From assembly GCA_965977975.1 (NCBI GenBank), contig CBHCZH010000037.1, positions 1 to 25,606 of the forward strand: DNA of 25,606 nucleotides, written 5' to 3'. Positions 13,985-20,707 of this stretch are shown here, in pieces. The translations under genes and the position numbers were made by a program. The notes below the pieces were generated by a model, which was not told the DNA's origin, did no database searches, and worked only from the letters and a program-made list of their open reading frames with translations. The stretch's first letter is position 1. Each line of letters begins with the position of its first letter. The DNA is from Croceibacterium_A sp965977975. Lineage in GTDB: Bacteria; Pseudomonadota; Alphaproteobacteria; Sphingomonadales; Sphingomonadaceae.

Positions 13985-14005
13985 TTCGTATGTGTTGCTT
14001 ACGAT
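13985..14005 (-). promoter_or_regulatory. Second MarR-like operator, upstream of the aldehyde dehydrogenase gene
   Basis: Read on the minus strand the element is ATCGTAAGC, 3 bp, ACATACGAA. Both half-sites (ATCGTAAGC and, inverted, TTCGTATGT) fit the WTYGTWWGY half-site pattern of the operator at 854-874, with identical 3-bp spacing. A TTGACT at 14025-14030 (minus strand) could be a -35 element, but I see no good -10 element. It lies in the 126-bp gap after the MFS stop, which suggests separate control of the aldehyde dehydrogenase-ligW-qorB set. Confidence 0.55.
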
Positions 14006-14044
14006 TGCGGCGGTGGCGGCGCCAAGTCAACGGGCCGCGGCAAG

Positions 14045-15448
14045 TTACAGGCCGAGCGCTTCGAGCCGCTCCACTTCTTCGCGATAGGGCCTGATCGCGC
14101 GCCACATGAAGAAGGTGGCGATCGGCATGAACACCGCGGCGACGATCAGCAGCGCTTGCCACAGCAACTGGTCGTCACCGATGATCCGGGTGCTGACGAG
14201 CCCAATCACCCAGCTGCCGAGCGCGCCGAAGAAGGTGAACATGAACAGGTAGAGCGCGGTCACCTGGCCGCGCATCTCGTTGGGCGCGATGCGCTGGATC
14301 GCCGCGTTTTGCGGCACAGCCCCGGCGAGCCCGAACATCGTCGCCCCCGCCATGCAGCCGAGCGCTAGCTCGGCGCTCGGCATAAGCGGCGCGGCGATCG
14401 ACAGGATCGTGGTGCAGGTGAAAATATACGCCGCGGCGCGAATGTTGGCGTCTTTGTAGCGCTTGCCCAGCCAGGTCACGAAAACCCCGCCAAGAAAGAT
14501 GCCGAGCAGCATCGCCACCAGCAGCATCGGGCCGAGCAGGTTGCCGATCTCGGCTTCGTTCCAGCCGTAGGTGCGGACGACGAAAGGCACGCGCCAGGCG
14601 GGCAGTCCCTGGCTTTCGATCGCCGCAAGCGCGAGCGCGGCGAACAGCGGGCAATAGACAGCGCCGCGCATGCCGATCGCTCGCGCTGCGTCGAAGCCGG
14701 TGAACGCCACCGCCTTGCGCCAAAGCGGGGCGCCCGGCGGAACCAGCGGCTTGACGTCGGGGGCATTGCGGCGGGGAGGTTCCTTCACGAACAGGTACAG
14801 CGTAGCCGCAAGCAGGCCGGGCAGGCCGATGAGGATCAGGATCCATTGCCAGTTGAAGATTCTCAGGCCGAGGAGCTTGCTGCTTGCGGGCCAGTCGCTG
14901 GTCCAGCCGATCAATTGCCCGCCGCCCCAGGTGCCGACCGAGCTGCCCAGGATATAGCCAAGTTGCAGCAGCGCGAAGACGAGCGGGATGCGCAAAGGGC
15001 GGAAGAAATCCGCCAGAATCGAGTATGAGCCTGGCCCGTTAGCCGAGCCGCCGGCGCCGACGAAGACCCGCGTCGCGACGAGCTGCCCGAAGCTCTGCGC
15101 AAGCCCGCCGAGCGCGGTGATCGTACCGAGCAACGCGACGCTCCCGGCGAGCACGTACTTGCGCGGGAAAATATCGACCAGCCGTGCGACCGGGATGCCC
15201 ACGAACACGAACGCAATCACGCTCGCCGGCCCGAGCACGAAGCCCAGGTCCGCATCCGAAAGCGCGAAGCTTGCCTTCATCCGCTCGGCCAGCATCGCAA
15301 ACACGGTCGCATCGAAGAATGTCAGGAAAGTCGAGAACACGATGCAGAACAGCGCATAGAAGCCGGCCTTTTCGCTTGGCCAGGGAATGCCTTGGGCGCC
15401 GGCCGGCGGCTGAGGTCTCGGTTCTGGTCCGGTGGGCGCGATAGCCAT
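14045..15448 (-). CDS. MFS transporter, spinster-like
   Basis: The product is a 467-residue MFS carrier with about twelve hydrophobic segments. ATG 15448 is preceded by GGGGAGAG at good spacing. Helix 1 (FCIVFSTFLTFFDATVFAML) is followed by GIPVARLVDIFPRKYV, a variant motif A, and VFVGAGGSANGPGSYSILAD in helices 4-5. GLAGAVPQNAAIQRIAPNEMRGQ in the second half is typical of the spinster-like group. It is divergent from the SDR at 15571 across a 122-bp gap and leads the minus-strand train that contains the aldehyde dehydrogenase and ligW. It probably moves an aromatic intermediate or related hydrophobic acid across the inner membrane; the substrate is unknown. Confidence 0.88.
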   Translation of the reverse strand: MAIAPTGPEPRPQPPAGAQGIPWPSEKAGFYALFCIVFSTFLTFFDATVFAMLAERMKASFALSDADLGFVLGPASVIAFVFVGIPVARLVDIFPRKYVLAGSVALLGTITALGGLAQSFGQLVATRVFVGAGGSANGPGSYSILADFFRPLRIPLVFALLQLGYILGSSVGTWGGGQLIGWTSDWPASSKLLGLRIFNWQWILILIGLPGLLAATLYLFVKEPPRRNAPDVKPLVPPGAPLWRKAVAFTGFDAARAIGMRGAVYCPLFAALALAAIESQGLPAWRVPFVVRTYGWNEAEIGNLLGPMLLVAMLLGIFLGGVFVTWLGKRYKDANIRAAAYIFTCTTILSIAAPLMPSAELALGCMAGATMFGLAGAVPQNAAIQRIAPNEMRGQVTALYLFMFTFFGALGSWVIGLVSTRIIGDDQLLWQALLIVAAVFMPIATFFMWRAIRPYREEVERLEALGL

Positions 15449-15570
15449 GGCTGCTCTCCCCGCGCTGGCCGCAATTCCGCTTGCCCGGGTTTGTAGGCAG
15501 TGAATAGAGGAGCGCGAAACGGAATCTTTGTCGCAATCGGTCGCGCCGGCGGCCGGGAGAGGTTAATCCC
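15449..15570. promoter_or_regulatory. Divergent intergenic region, MFS gene / SDR operon
   Basis: This 122-bp gap must carry promoters for both directions. I see ribosome sites at each end and a widely spaced inverted pair, ATTCCG (15474-15479) and CGGAAT (15520-15525). I see no clear -35/-10 pair and no copy of the WTYGTWWGY operator. A different regulator may act here. Confidence 0.35.
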
Positions 15571-16479
15571 ATGCAGGACCTGGCGGGCAAGATCGCCTTC
15601 GTCACCGGCGGCGCCAGCGGAATCGGCCTCGGCATCGCGCAGGCGCTGCTCGGTGCGGGGATGAAAGTCGCGATCGCCGACATCCGCGACGATCACCTCG
15701 ACCAGGCCATGACGGTGCTCGGCGGCGGCGAGGACGTGCTGCCGATCAAGCTCGACGTGACCGACCGCGAGGCTTTCGCACGCGCCGCCGACGAGACGGT
15801 CGAGACGTTCGGCAAGATTCACATGCTGGTGAACAACGCCGGCGTCGCCGCGCTCGGGCCGGTCGAGCAGGCCGCCTACGGCGATTGGGACTGGACGCTC
15901 GGCGTGTGCCTCGGCGGCACGATCAACGGCATCGTTACCATCCTGCCGCGCATCCTCGCGCACGGCGAAGGCGGGCACATCGTGTCGACCGCCTCGATGA
16001 GCGGAATGGTGCCGCACGCCGGCGCCGCGACTTACGTTACCGCCAAGGCAGCGGTAATCGGACTGATGGAATCGATGCGCGCCGAGCTCGAGGACAAGGG
16101 CGTGATTTGCAGCGCCTTCTGCCCGGGTGGGGTGCAGTCCAACATCGCCGAGGCCGGCAAGACCCGGCAGGAGCGCTTTGCCGAGACCGGCTACGCCGAG
16201 ACCGACCTGGCGCGGCAGGGGGCGGCGAACTTCATGCACCTGTTCATGACCAGGGAGGAAGTCGGCGAGCGCGTGCTCGAAGGCATTCTCAACGACGAGC
16301 TGTTCATCATGACCCATTCCGAGTTCCTCGACGGGGTCAGGGATCGCGCCGCCGCGATGGTCGCCGCAGTGCCGCACAAGCGGCCCGAGAACCACGAATA
16401 CAAGCAATTGTTCGCACGGCTGTTCCGCAACCCGGTCCACGCCGCCGAAATCGCCCGGCAGGAGAAGCTCAAGGCATGA
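15571..16479 (+). CDS. Short-chain dehydrogenase/reductase (LigD-like group)
   Basis: The product is a 302-residue classical SDR. Features are the cofactor motif TGGASGIG (12-19), NNAG (88-91), and the catalytic S142, Y155 and K159 (YVTAK). The acidic residue D37 (IADIR) after beta-strand 2 suggests NAD rather than NADP. Segments such as YGDWDWTLGVCLGGTINGIVT resemble sphingomonad Calpha-dehydrogenases LigD/LigL, which oxidise the benzylic alcohol of lignin dimers. The C-terminus has an extra helical stretch of about 50 residues, also as in LigD. ATG 15571 follows GGGAGAGG. Its stop overlaps the next start (ATGA), so it is coupled to the NTF2-fold pair and probably acts in the same route. The precise substrate is unknown. 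Confidence 0.9.
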   Translation: MQDLAGKIAFVTGGASGIGLGIAQALLGAGMKVAIADIRDDHLDQAMTVLGGGEDVLPIKLDVTDREAFARAADETVETFGKIHMLVNNAGVAALGPVEQAAYGDWDWTLGVCLGGTINGIVTILPRILAHGEGGHIVSTASMSGMVPHAGAATYVTAKAAVIGLMESMRAELEDKGVICSAFCPGGVQSNIAEAGKTRQERFAETGYAETDLARQGAANFMHLFMTREEVGERVLEGILNDELFIMTHSEFLDGVRDRAAAMVAAVPHKRPENHEYKQLFARLFRNPVHAAEIARQEKLKA

Positions 16480-16988
16480 ATTCGCAAGACTATTCGGACG
16501 ATTATGCGCGCGACCGCGCCGAGATCGAGGACCTGATGGCGCGCTACCTGTTCGCGCTCGACTACAACGATCTCGACAGCTTCATCGCCATGTTCACCGA
16601 GGATGCGGTGTTCGAGTTCGCTCGCGGGCGGATCAGCGGCAAGCCGGCGATCCTCGAGGCGATAAAAAGCTTCAAGGCGCGGATCGGCGAGCACTACAAG
16701 GACGATGACGGCAATCCCGCGGTGCTGCGGCACGTGCTCGCCCACGCCGCCATACGCATCGAAGGCGACCGCGCGTGGAACCGCGCGCTATGGTTCGAGA
16801 TGGCCAACGACGGGCCGGGCAAGAGCCTCAAGATGGGCACCTTCGGCATCTACGAGGACGAGCTGCAACGCATCGACGGGCGCTGGCTGTTCAGCGAGCG
16901 GCGCGTCCTCAACGAATTCCTCGCGGGTCGCGAGAGCGGGCCGGGTAACCCGGTGCTCGAGATGGACGGGAGAGCGGCGGACCAATGA
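16476..16988 (+). CDS. SnoaL/NTF2-like protein, possible cofactorless lyase (first of tandem pair)
   Basis: The product is a 170-residue single-domain NTF2-fold protein. Its opening helix (RDRAEIEDLMARYLFALDYN) followed by DSFIAMFTEDAVFEF is the standard SnoaL-like pattern. Further conserved pieces are NPAVLRHVLAHAAIRIEGD, YEDEL and GRWLFSERR, with histidines and acidic residues facing the usual pocket. The ATG at 16476 overlaps the SDR stop. About 60% of positions match the next gene by eye. In sphingomonads this fold includes LdpA, which turns 1,2-diguaiacylpropane-1,3-diol into lignostilbene plus formaldehyde without a cofactor. PhcF/PhcG make a stilbene from phenylcoumaran acids, though I am unsure of their fold. 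A stilbene-forming role is inferred from the dioxygenase in the window; a dehydratase or isomerase is also possible. Confidence 0.88.
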   Translation: MNSQDYSDDYARDRAEIEDLMARYLFALDYNDLDSFIAMFTEDAVFEFARGRISGKPAILEAIKSFKARIGEHYKDDDGNPAVLRHVLAHAAIRIEGDRAWNRALWFEMANDGPGKSLKMGTFGIYEDELQRIDGRWLFSERRVLNEFLAGRESGPGNPVLEMDGRAADQ

Positions 16989-17464
16989 GCTACGCGCGCG
17001 ACCGGGCGGAGATCGAGGATCTGATGGCCCGCTACCTTTTCGCGATGGATTACAACGACTACGACACTTACGCGGAGTGTTTCACCGAGGACGGCGTGCT
17101 CGACTATGCTGGGGGCACCACCATCGGCCGCGAAGAGATCCGCGCCGAAGCGAAGGTGTTCAAGGACAACATCGCGCGGCTGTTCCTCGACTGGCAGGGC
17201 AATCCGGCCGTGCTGCGCCATCTGGTGCAGCACAAAGCGATCCGCATCGAAGGCGACCGGGCCTGGAACACCGGCTTGTGGTGGGAAATGACCAACGGCG
17301 GGCCGGAAGGTTCGCTCGCGACGCCGTCGTTCGGCACGTACGAGGACGAGCTTGTTCGACTGGAGGGCCGCTGGCTGTTCAAGCGCCGCAAGATCTACAA
17401 TGAGTTCCTGGCAGGGCGGCAGTCAGGTCCGGTCAATCCCGTGCGGGCAATGGATGCGCGATAA
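16985..17464 (+). CDS. SnoaL/NTF2-like protein, possible cofactorless lyase (second of tandem pair)
   Basis: The product is a 159-residue NTF2-fold protein, a tandem paralog of the preceding gene whose stop it overlaps (ATGA). The first helix is nearly identical (YARDRAEIEDLMARYLFA), as are NPAVLRH, AIRIEGDRAWN, YEDEL and NEFLAGR. Differences concentrate in the pocket-lining middle: FTEDGVLDYAGGTTIG against FTEDAVFEFARGRISG, and LWWEM against LWFEM. This pattern fits two enzymes with one chemistry and different substrates or stereoisomers, or a hetero-oligomer; both are inference. A REPIN follows 2 bp after the stop. Confidence 0.88.
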   Translation: MSYARDRAEIEDLMARYLFAMDYNDYDTYAECFTEDGVLDYAGGTTIGREEIRAEAKVFKDNIARLFLDWQGNPAVLRHLVQHKAIRIEGDRAWNTGLWWEMTNGGPEGSLATPSFGTYEDELVRLEGRWLFKRRKIYNEFLAGRQSGPVNPVRAMDAR

Positions 17465-17466
17465 AT

Positions 17467-17576
17467 CCCCTCCCGCTTGCGGGAGGGGCTAGGGGTGGGC
17501 CAGTGTGGCCGACACCATTCTTCGAAGCTGCACGGTAGCGGTGCCCACCCCCGGCCCCTCCCGCAAGCGGGAGGGG
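17467..17576. repeat. REPIN-like inverted REP pair (CCCCTCCCGC family), intact
   Basis: The left arm (17467-17500) is CCCCTCCCGCTTGCGGGAGG, GGCTAGGGGTGGGC. The right arm (17543-17576) is GCCCACCCCCGG then CCCCTCCCGCAAGCGGGAGG GG. The arms are inverted copies at 32 of 34 positions around a 42-bp core, and each is itself a hairpin. It is the cleanest example of the family in the window. Its right edge provides the ribosome binding site of the SDR gene at 17584. Confidence 0.88.
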
Positions 17577-17583
17577 AGACGAG

Positions 17584-18501
17584 ATGAAGGACTTCGCCGG
17601 CCGCACGGCTTTCGTCACTGGCGGTGCCAGCGGCGTCGGGATCGGCATCGTTCGCAACCTTCTCAATGAGGGTTGCAAGGTTGCGATCGCCGATATCCGG
17701 CAGGACGCGATCGATGAGGCCCTCGCCGCTCTCGACAACCGCAACGTGACGGGTGTCCGGCTCGATGTAATGGACCGTGACGGCTTCAAGGTTGCGGCTG
17801 ACAAGGTCGAGGGCGAGTTCGGCCCGGTCAGCCTGCTGTTCAACAACGCGGGCATCAATCTCTTCCAGACGATCGAGGACAGCTCTTACGACGACTGGGA
17901 TTGGGTTCTGGGAGTCAATCTGGGCGGGGTGATCAACGGCGTCATGACCTTCGCGCCACGGATGAAGACGCGCGCGCTTTCGGGCGAGGTGACCGGCGGG
18001 CACGTCACCAACACCGCCAGCATGGCGAGCTTCATCGCCGGGGGCGCGCCTGGCATCTACAACACTGCCAAGTTCGCCGTGCGGGGCCTGAGCTACTCGC
18101 TGCGCCACTCGATGTACCAGTACGGCGTGGGCGTCTCGGTCGTGCATCCGGGACTGGTGAAGAGCTACATCTACGCCAGCGACGACGTTCGGCCCGACAG
18201 CCTTAAAGGCGCGATGAAGCCGGTCGACCAGGCAGCGGTCGAGCGGCTCGCTGAGCTCCACGAGTTTGGCATGGAGCCCGACGTGATCGGGGCGCGCATC
18301 CTCGACGGAATTCGCGAGAACCGGGCGAACATCTTCACCCATCCCGATCATCGGGAAGAGCTGGAGGAGCTGTTCGACGAGATCATCGCCGACTACCGCG
18401 AGTATCCGCAGGACGAAGGCTACGACCAGCGCGTCGCATTCGAAAAGATCCGCCGCGACAATTTTGCGGACACGAGACGCAAGGCGAACGCTATCGGCTG
18501 A
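17584..18501 (+). CDS. Short-chain dehydrogenase/reductase, LigD/LigL-type Calpha-dehydrogenase family
   Basis: The product is a 305-residue SDR, the same length as I recall for LigD. It begins MKDFAGRTAFVTGGASGVG; further LigD-type segments are NNAG (87-90), YDDWDWVLGVNLGGVINGVM and TFAPRM. Catalytic residues are S146, Y159 and K163 (YNTAK), and D37 suggests NAD specificity. LigD-type enzymes oxidise the alpha-hydroxyl of guaiacylglycerol-type lignin dimers to a ketone. ATG 17584 has an unusual ribosome site, GAGGGGAG, most of which belongs to the REPIN arm ending at 17576. It closes the plus-strand set SDR, NTF2, NTF2, SDR. No GST-type beta-etherase follows, so the classic LigDEF route is not complete here and another alcohol may be the substrate. 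Confidence 0.9.
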   Translation: MKDFAGRTAFVTGGASGVGIGIVRNLLNEGCKVAIADIRQDAIDEALAALDNRNVTGVRLDVMDRDGFKVAADKVEGEFGPVSLLFNNAGINLFQTIEDSSYDDWDWVLGVNLGGVINGVMTFAPRMKTRALSGEVTGGHVTNTASMASFIAGGAPGIYNTAKFAVRGLSYSLRHSMYQYGVGVSVVHPGLVKSYIYASDDVRPDSLKGAMKPVDQAAVERLAELHEFGMEPDVIGARILDGIRENRANIFTHPDHREELEELFDEIIADYREYPQDEGYDQRVAFEKIRRDNFADTRRKANAIG

Positions 18502-18539
18502 CGCCTCGCGTTCAGGTTGCGGACGCTAAGGGCAACGCC

Positions 18540-18902
18540 ATGAAGCTCCTTTCGTTTATCCTCGCCGTCACCTTCCTGGCCGCGTCCGCCTCGGCGCAGA
18601 TCGATCCGGCACCGCAACTCTCGCTCGAGCACCGCATGCTGCTGCGTTGCTCGGCCGCGTTCGCGCTGGTCGCTCACCGGCAGGAAACCGGCGATGCCTC
18701 GGTGCAGCAGTACCCGCCGCTCAAGGACCGCGGCAGCGAGTACTTCGTGCGCGCGTCCGCACGCGTGATGGACGAAGCGAGGCTCGACCGGGCCGCTGTC
18801 AGTCAGGCGCTGGAGGCCGAAGCGCACGCTCTTCTGGAGGGCGACACGCTCGCTGCGATCATGCCGGTCTGCCTGTCGGCTCTCGATGCGTCCGAGCGGT
18901 AA
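18540..18902 (+). CDS. Small secreted hypothetical protein
   Basis: I do not recognise a named family. The 120-residue product has a clear Sec signal peptide (MKLLSFILAVTFLAASASA, likely cleavage after residue 19 before QIDP). The mature part is helical with two cysteines, C37 and C110, that could form a disulfide in the periplasm. RVMDEARLDRAAVSQALEAEAHALL looks like a long helix. ATG 18540 follows the SDR stop by 38 bp. The ribosome site is weak (AAGGGCAACGCC). It appears to be the border between the catabolic genes and core chromosome; no function can be assigned. Confidence 0.75.
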   Translation: MKLLSFILAVTFLAASASAQIDPAPQLSLEHRMLLRCSAAFALVAHRQETGDASVQQYPPLKDRGSEYFVRASARVMDEARLDRAAVSQALEAEAHALLEGDTLAAIMPVCLSALDASER

Positions 18903-18968
18903 ATTCAGCCTGCCTTCAGCGACTTGCTGCTAAAGCCCGGCCGACCGTTCTGTACAGGAGACGGACCG

Positions 18969-19400
18969 ATGCGCTTCGTCCTTCCCACTCTCGCTGCACC
19001 GTTGGCCATTGCCGGCGCCTTGTCCCCGATCCCCGCGTTCGCCGCGCCAGGTGAAGCCGCGCGTGTCGCCGAGGAGCTCAACGATCCGGTGCGGCAGGAG
19101 CAGATGGCGGCCGCCGCCGAAGCTGCGACGACCGCGGTGCTCGACATGCCTGTCGGCCCGCTGATGCGCGCCGCCAAGACCATCGCCGGCGAGGACCCCG
19201 AGTACGTCGATCCCGATCTGCGCGTCGGAAACCTGGTCGACCCCGAAACGGCCAACGCTCCTTACGAGTTCGCCCACCGCCTTCCTCAAGCGATGGCCGC
19301 GCTGGCAGGGGCCGCGGCGATGCTCGAAGCGATGCTGCCCGAGCTGCGCGCAATGGGCGACCGGATCGCCGAGGACATGGGGCGCGACATCTACGAATAA
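18969..19400 (+). CDS. Small secreted hypothetical protein
   Basis: I do not recognise a named family. ATG 18969 is chosen because AGGAGACGG precedes it and a signal peptide then begins directly (MRFVLPTLAAPLAIAGALSP, cleavage likely after AFA near residue 25). The mature protein of about 118 residues is alanine- and acid-rich and has no cysteine. It contains a hydrophobic stretch, MAALAGAAAMLEAMLPEL, near residues 112-129, that could be an amphipathic helix. It has its own spacer of 66 bp and is probably periplasmic. Function unknown. Confidence 0.75.
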   Translation: MRFVLPTLAAPLAIAGALSPIPAFAAPGEAARVAEELNDPVRQEQMAAAAEAATTAVLDMPVGPLMRAAKTIAGEDPEYVDPDLRVGNLVDPETANAPYEFAHRLPQAMAALAGAAAMLEAMLPELRAMGDRIAEDMGRDIYE

Positions 19401-19457
19401 ACCGGTCGCCGACCGGTAGACGTCACGCCCGCCTTGCGGCATGACCGCCGGGCAAGC

Positions 19458-20129
19458 ATGTGGCAGCTTTATTACTTTCCGCTATGTCCGTTCAGCCGCA
19501 AGGTCCGGCTCGCGCTGAGCGAGAAGGGGGTCGGCTACGAGCTCCGGCGGGAGACGCCGTGGGACGCCAGCGACGAATTCTATTCCTATAACCCGGCCGG
19601 GCGCACTCCGGTGCTGCGACTCGAGGAGAAGAACCTCACCCTGATCGACAGCCAGGCGATCTGCGAGTTCTTCGAGGAGACGGTCGACAAGAGTCCGCTG
19701 ATCCTCGGCACCGCGGCCGGCCGAGCCGAGATCCGCCGCTTGACCGCGCTGTTCGACGAGAGCTTCTTCGCCGACGTCACCCACCCGCTGATGCACGAGA
19801 AGATGAAGAAACGCACCGTGTTGCGCCAGCCGCCCGATTCGGGGGCGCTGCGCGCGGCGATGCGCCTGGCGCACGAGCATCTCGACTATATCGACTGGCT
19901 GGTCGACAACCGCCGCTGGCTGGCGGGCGCGCAGCTCAGCCTCGCCGACTTCGCCGCCGCGGCGCAGATCTCGGTCGCCGACTACCTCGGCGGGATCGAC
20001 TGGGAAGGCCACGAAGGCGCGCACGGCTGGTACCGGGTGATGAAGAGCCGCCCGAGCTTCCGGCCGCTGCTCGCGGAGAAGATGGAGGGGATACCTCCGC
20101 CCAGCCATTATGCGGATGTGAATGCGTGA
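19458..20129 (+). CDS. Glutathione S-transferase family protein
   Basis: The product is a 223-residue cytosolic GST. The thioredoxin-like N-domain begins MWQLYYFPLCPFSRKVRLAL, with C10-P-F-S13 at the active-site loop, and includes NPAGRTPVL (cis-proline) and DSQAICEF (glutathione gamma-glutamyl binding). The helical C-domain has RWLAGAQLSLADFAAAAQ, the conserved N-capping motif. ATG 19458 is used rather than an upstream TTG. It ends IPPPSHYADVNA, as in a widely conserved sphingomonad GST, so it is probably a housekeeping or detoxification enzyme. It lacks specific resemblance to the beta-etherases LigE, LigF or LigG. The following gene overlaps its stop (GTGA). Confidence 0.88.
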   Translation: MWQLYYFPLCPFSRKVRLALSEKGVGYELRRETPWDASDEFYSYNPAGRTPVLRLEEKNLTLIDSQAICEFFEETVDKSPLILGTAAGRAEIRRLTALFDESFFADVTHPLMHEKMKKRTVLRQPPDSGALRAAMRLAHEHLDYIDWLVDNRRWLAGAQLSLADFAAAAQISVADYLGGIDWEGHEGAHGWYRVMKSRPSFRPLLAEKMEGIPPPSHYADVNA

Positions 20130-20626
20130 GCCGCGCGACGTCCGGCCGGATCAAGGCGGCGCTCGGTTCGGCAGCGCTCGCAATCGCGGCGATATCGGCG
20201 ACGGCCCACGCGATCCCTCCTGCCCTGCCCGGTGACGCGGCGCGCGACGCCGAGGCCCAACTGCAAAGGCAGCAGGCCATCGCCAACCTGGAATCGGCGG
20301 AAGCGCCGGTGCTCGTCGACCGCTTCTTCGAGCGCATGGGTGAGGGCGAGGCATTCGAACTCGGAGAACTGTTCGCCCCCAATGCGACTTACATGGACCC
20401 GGATGGCGAATGGGTCGCGATTGCTGACGACCTCGACGACGATGGCTTTCCGGGCATCGCGCAATGGGAGCCGATCACCGTCTTCCGCTTGCCGGATTGC
20501 TGGGCCGCCGCGGCGACGACCCGCCTCCAGCCCTTGGGCTCGCTCGAAGTCGTGCTGAAATTCTATTTCATTCGCGACAGTGCGGGGGCGCTTAAGATCT
20601 CCCGGATCGAGGAAGTGCGCCTCTAG
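20126..20626 (+). CDS. Secreted hypothetical protein, possibly NTF2-like
   Basis: The product is 166 residues. GTG 20126 overlaps the GST stop (GTGA), implying coupled translation. A Sec signal peptide is evident (RIKAALGSAALAIAAISATA, cleavage near residue 29 after AHA). The mature part starts with a helix (AEAQLQRQQAIANLESAEAP), then VDRFFERMGEGEAFELGELF and APNATYMDPDGEW, a layout reminiscent of SnoaL/NTF2 domains. It ends in beta-strand-like segments (LEVVLKFYFI, LKISRIEEVRL). The fold suggestion is weak. It is probably periplasmic; function unknown. Confidence 0.72.
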   Translation: MSRATSGRIKAALGSAALAIAAISATAHAIPPALPGDAARDAEAQLQRQQAIANLESAEAPVLVDRFFERMGEGEAFELGELFAPNATYMDPDGEWVAIADDLDDDGFPGIAQWEPITVFRLPDCWAAAATTRLQPLGSLEVVLKFYFIRDSAGALKISRIEEVRL

Positions 20627-20707
20627 CGCGCCCACTTGGTCCCCGCGGCGGTTGCGCCCTTTTCGCGGAGAGCCGTCTGCACCATATCTTCGCCGAAGGA
20701 GACCCCC

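Noticed and set aside
12263..14368. A 701-codon plus-strand frame opposite GxxExxY, aldehyde dehydrogenase and the MFS end
   Set aside because: Antisense shadow: low-complexity composition, crosses several real gene boundaries, no recognisable motif.
16976..17000. The two NTF2-fold genes as a single gene split by a frameshift
   Set aside because: Each encodes a complete domain with its own start; the ATGA overlap is ordinary coupling, and the proteins are full-length paralogs.
19458..20129. The GST as a LigE/LigF/LigG-type beta-etherase completing an ether-cleavage route
   Set aside because: Its N-terminal CPFS loop and its C-terminus fit a conserved housekeeping GST, and it is 1 kb away from the SDR with secreted-protein genes between.
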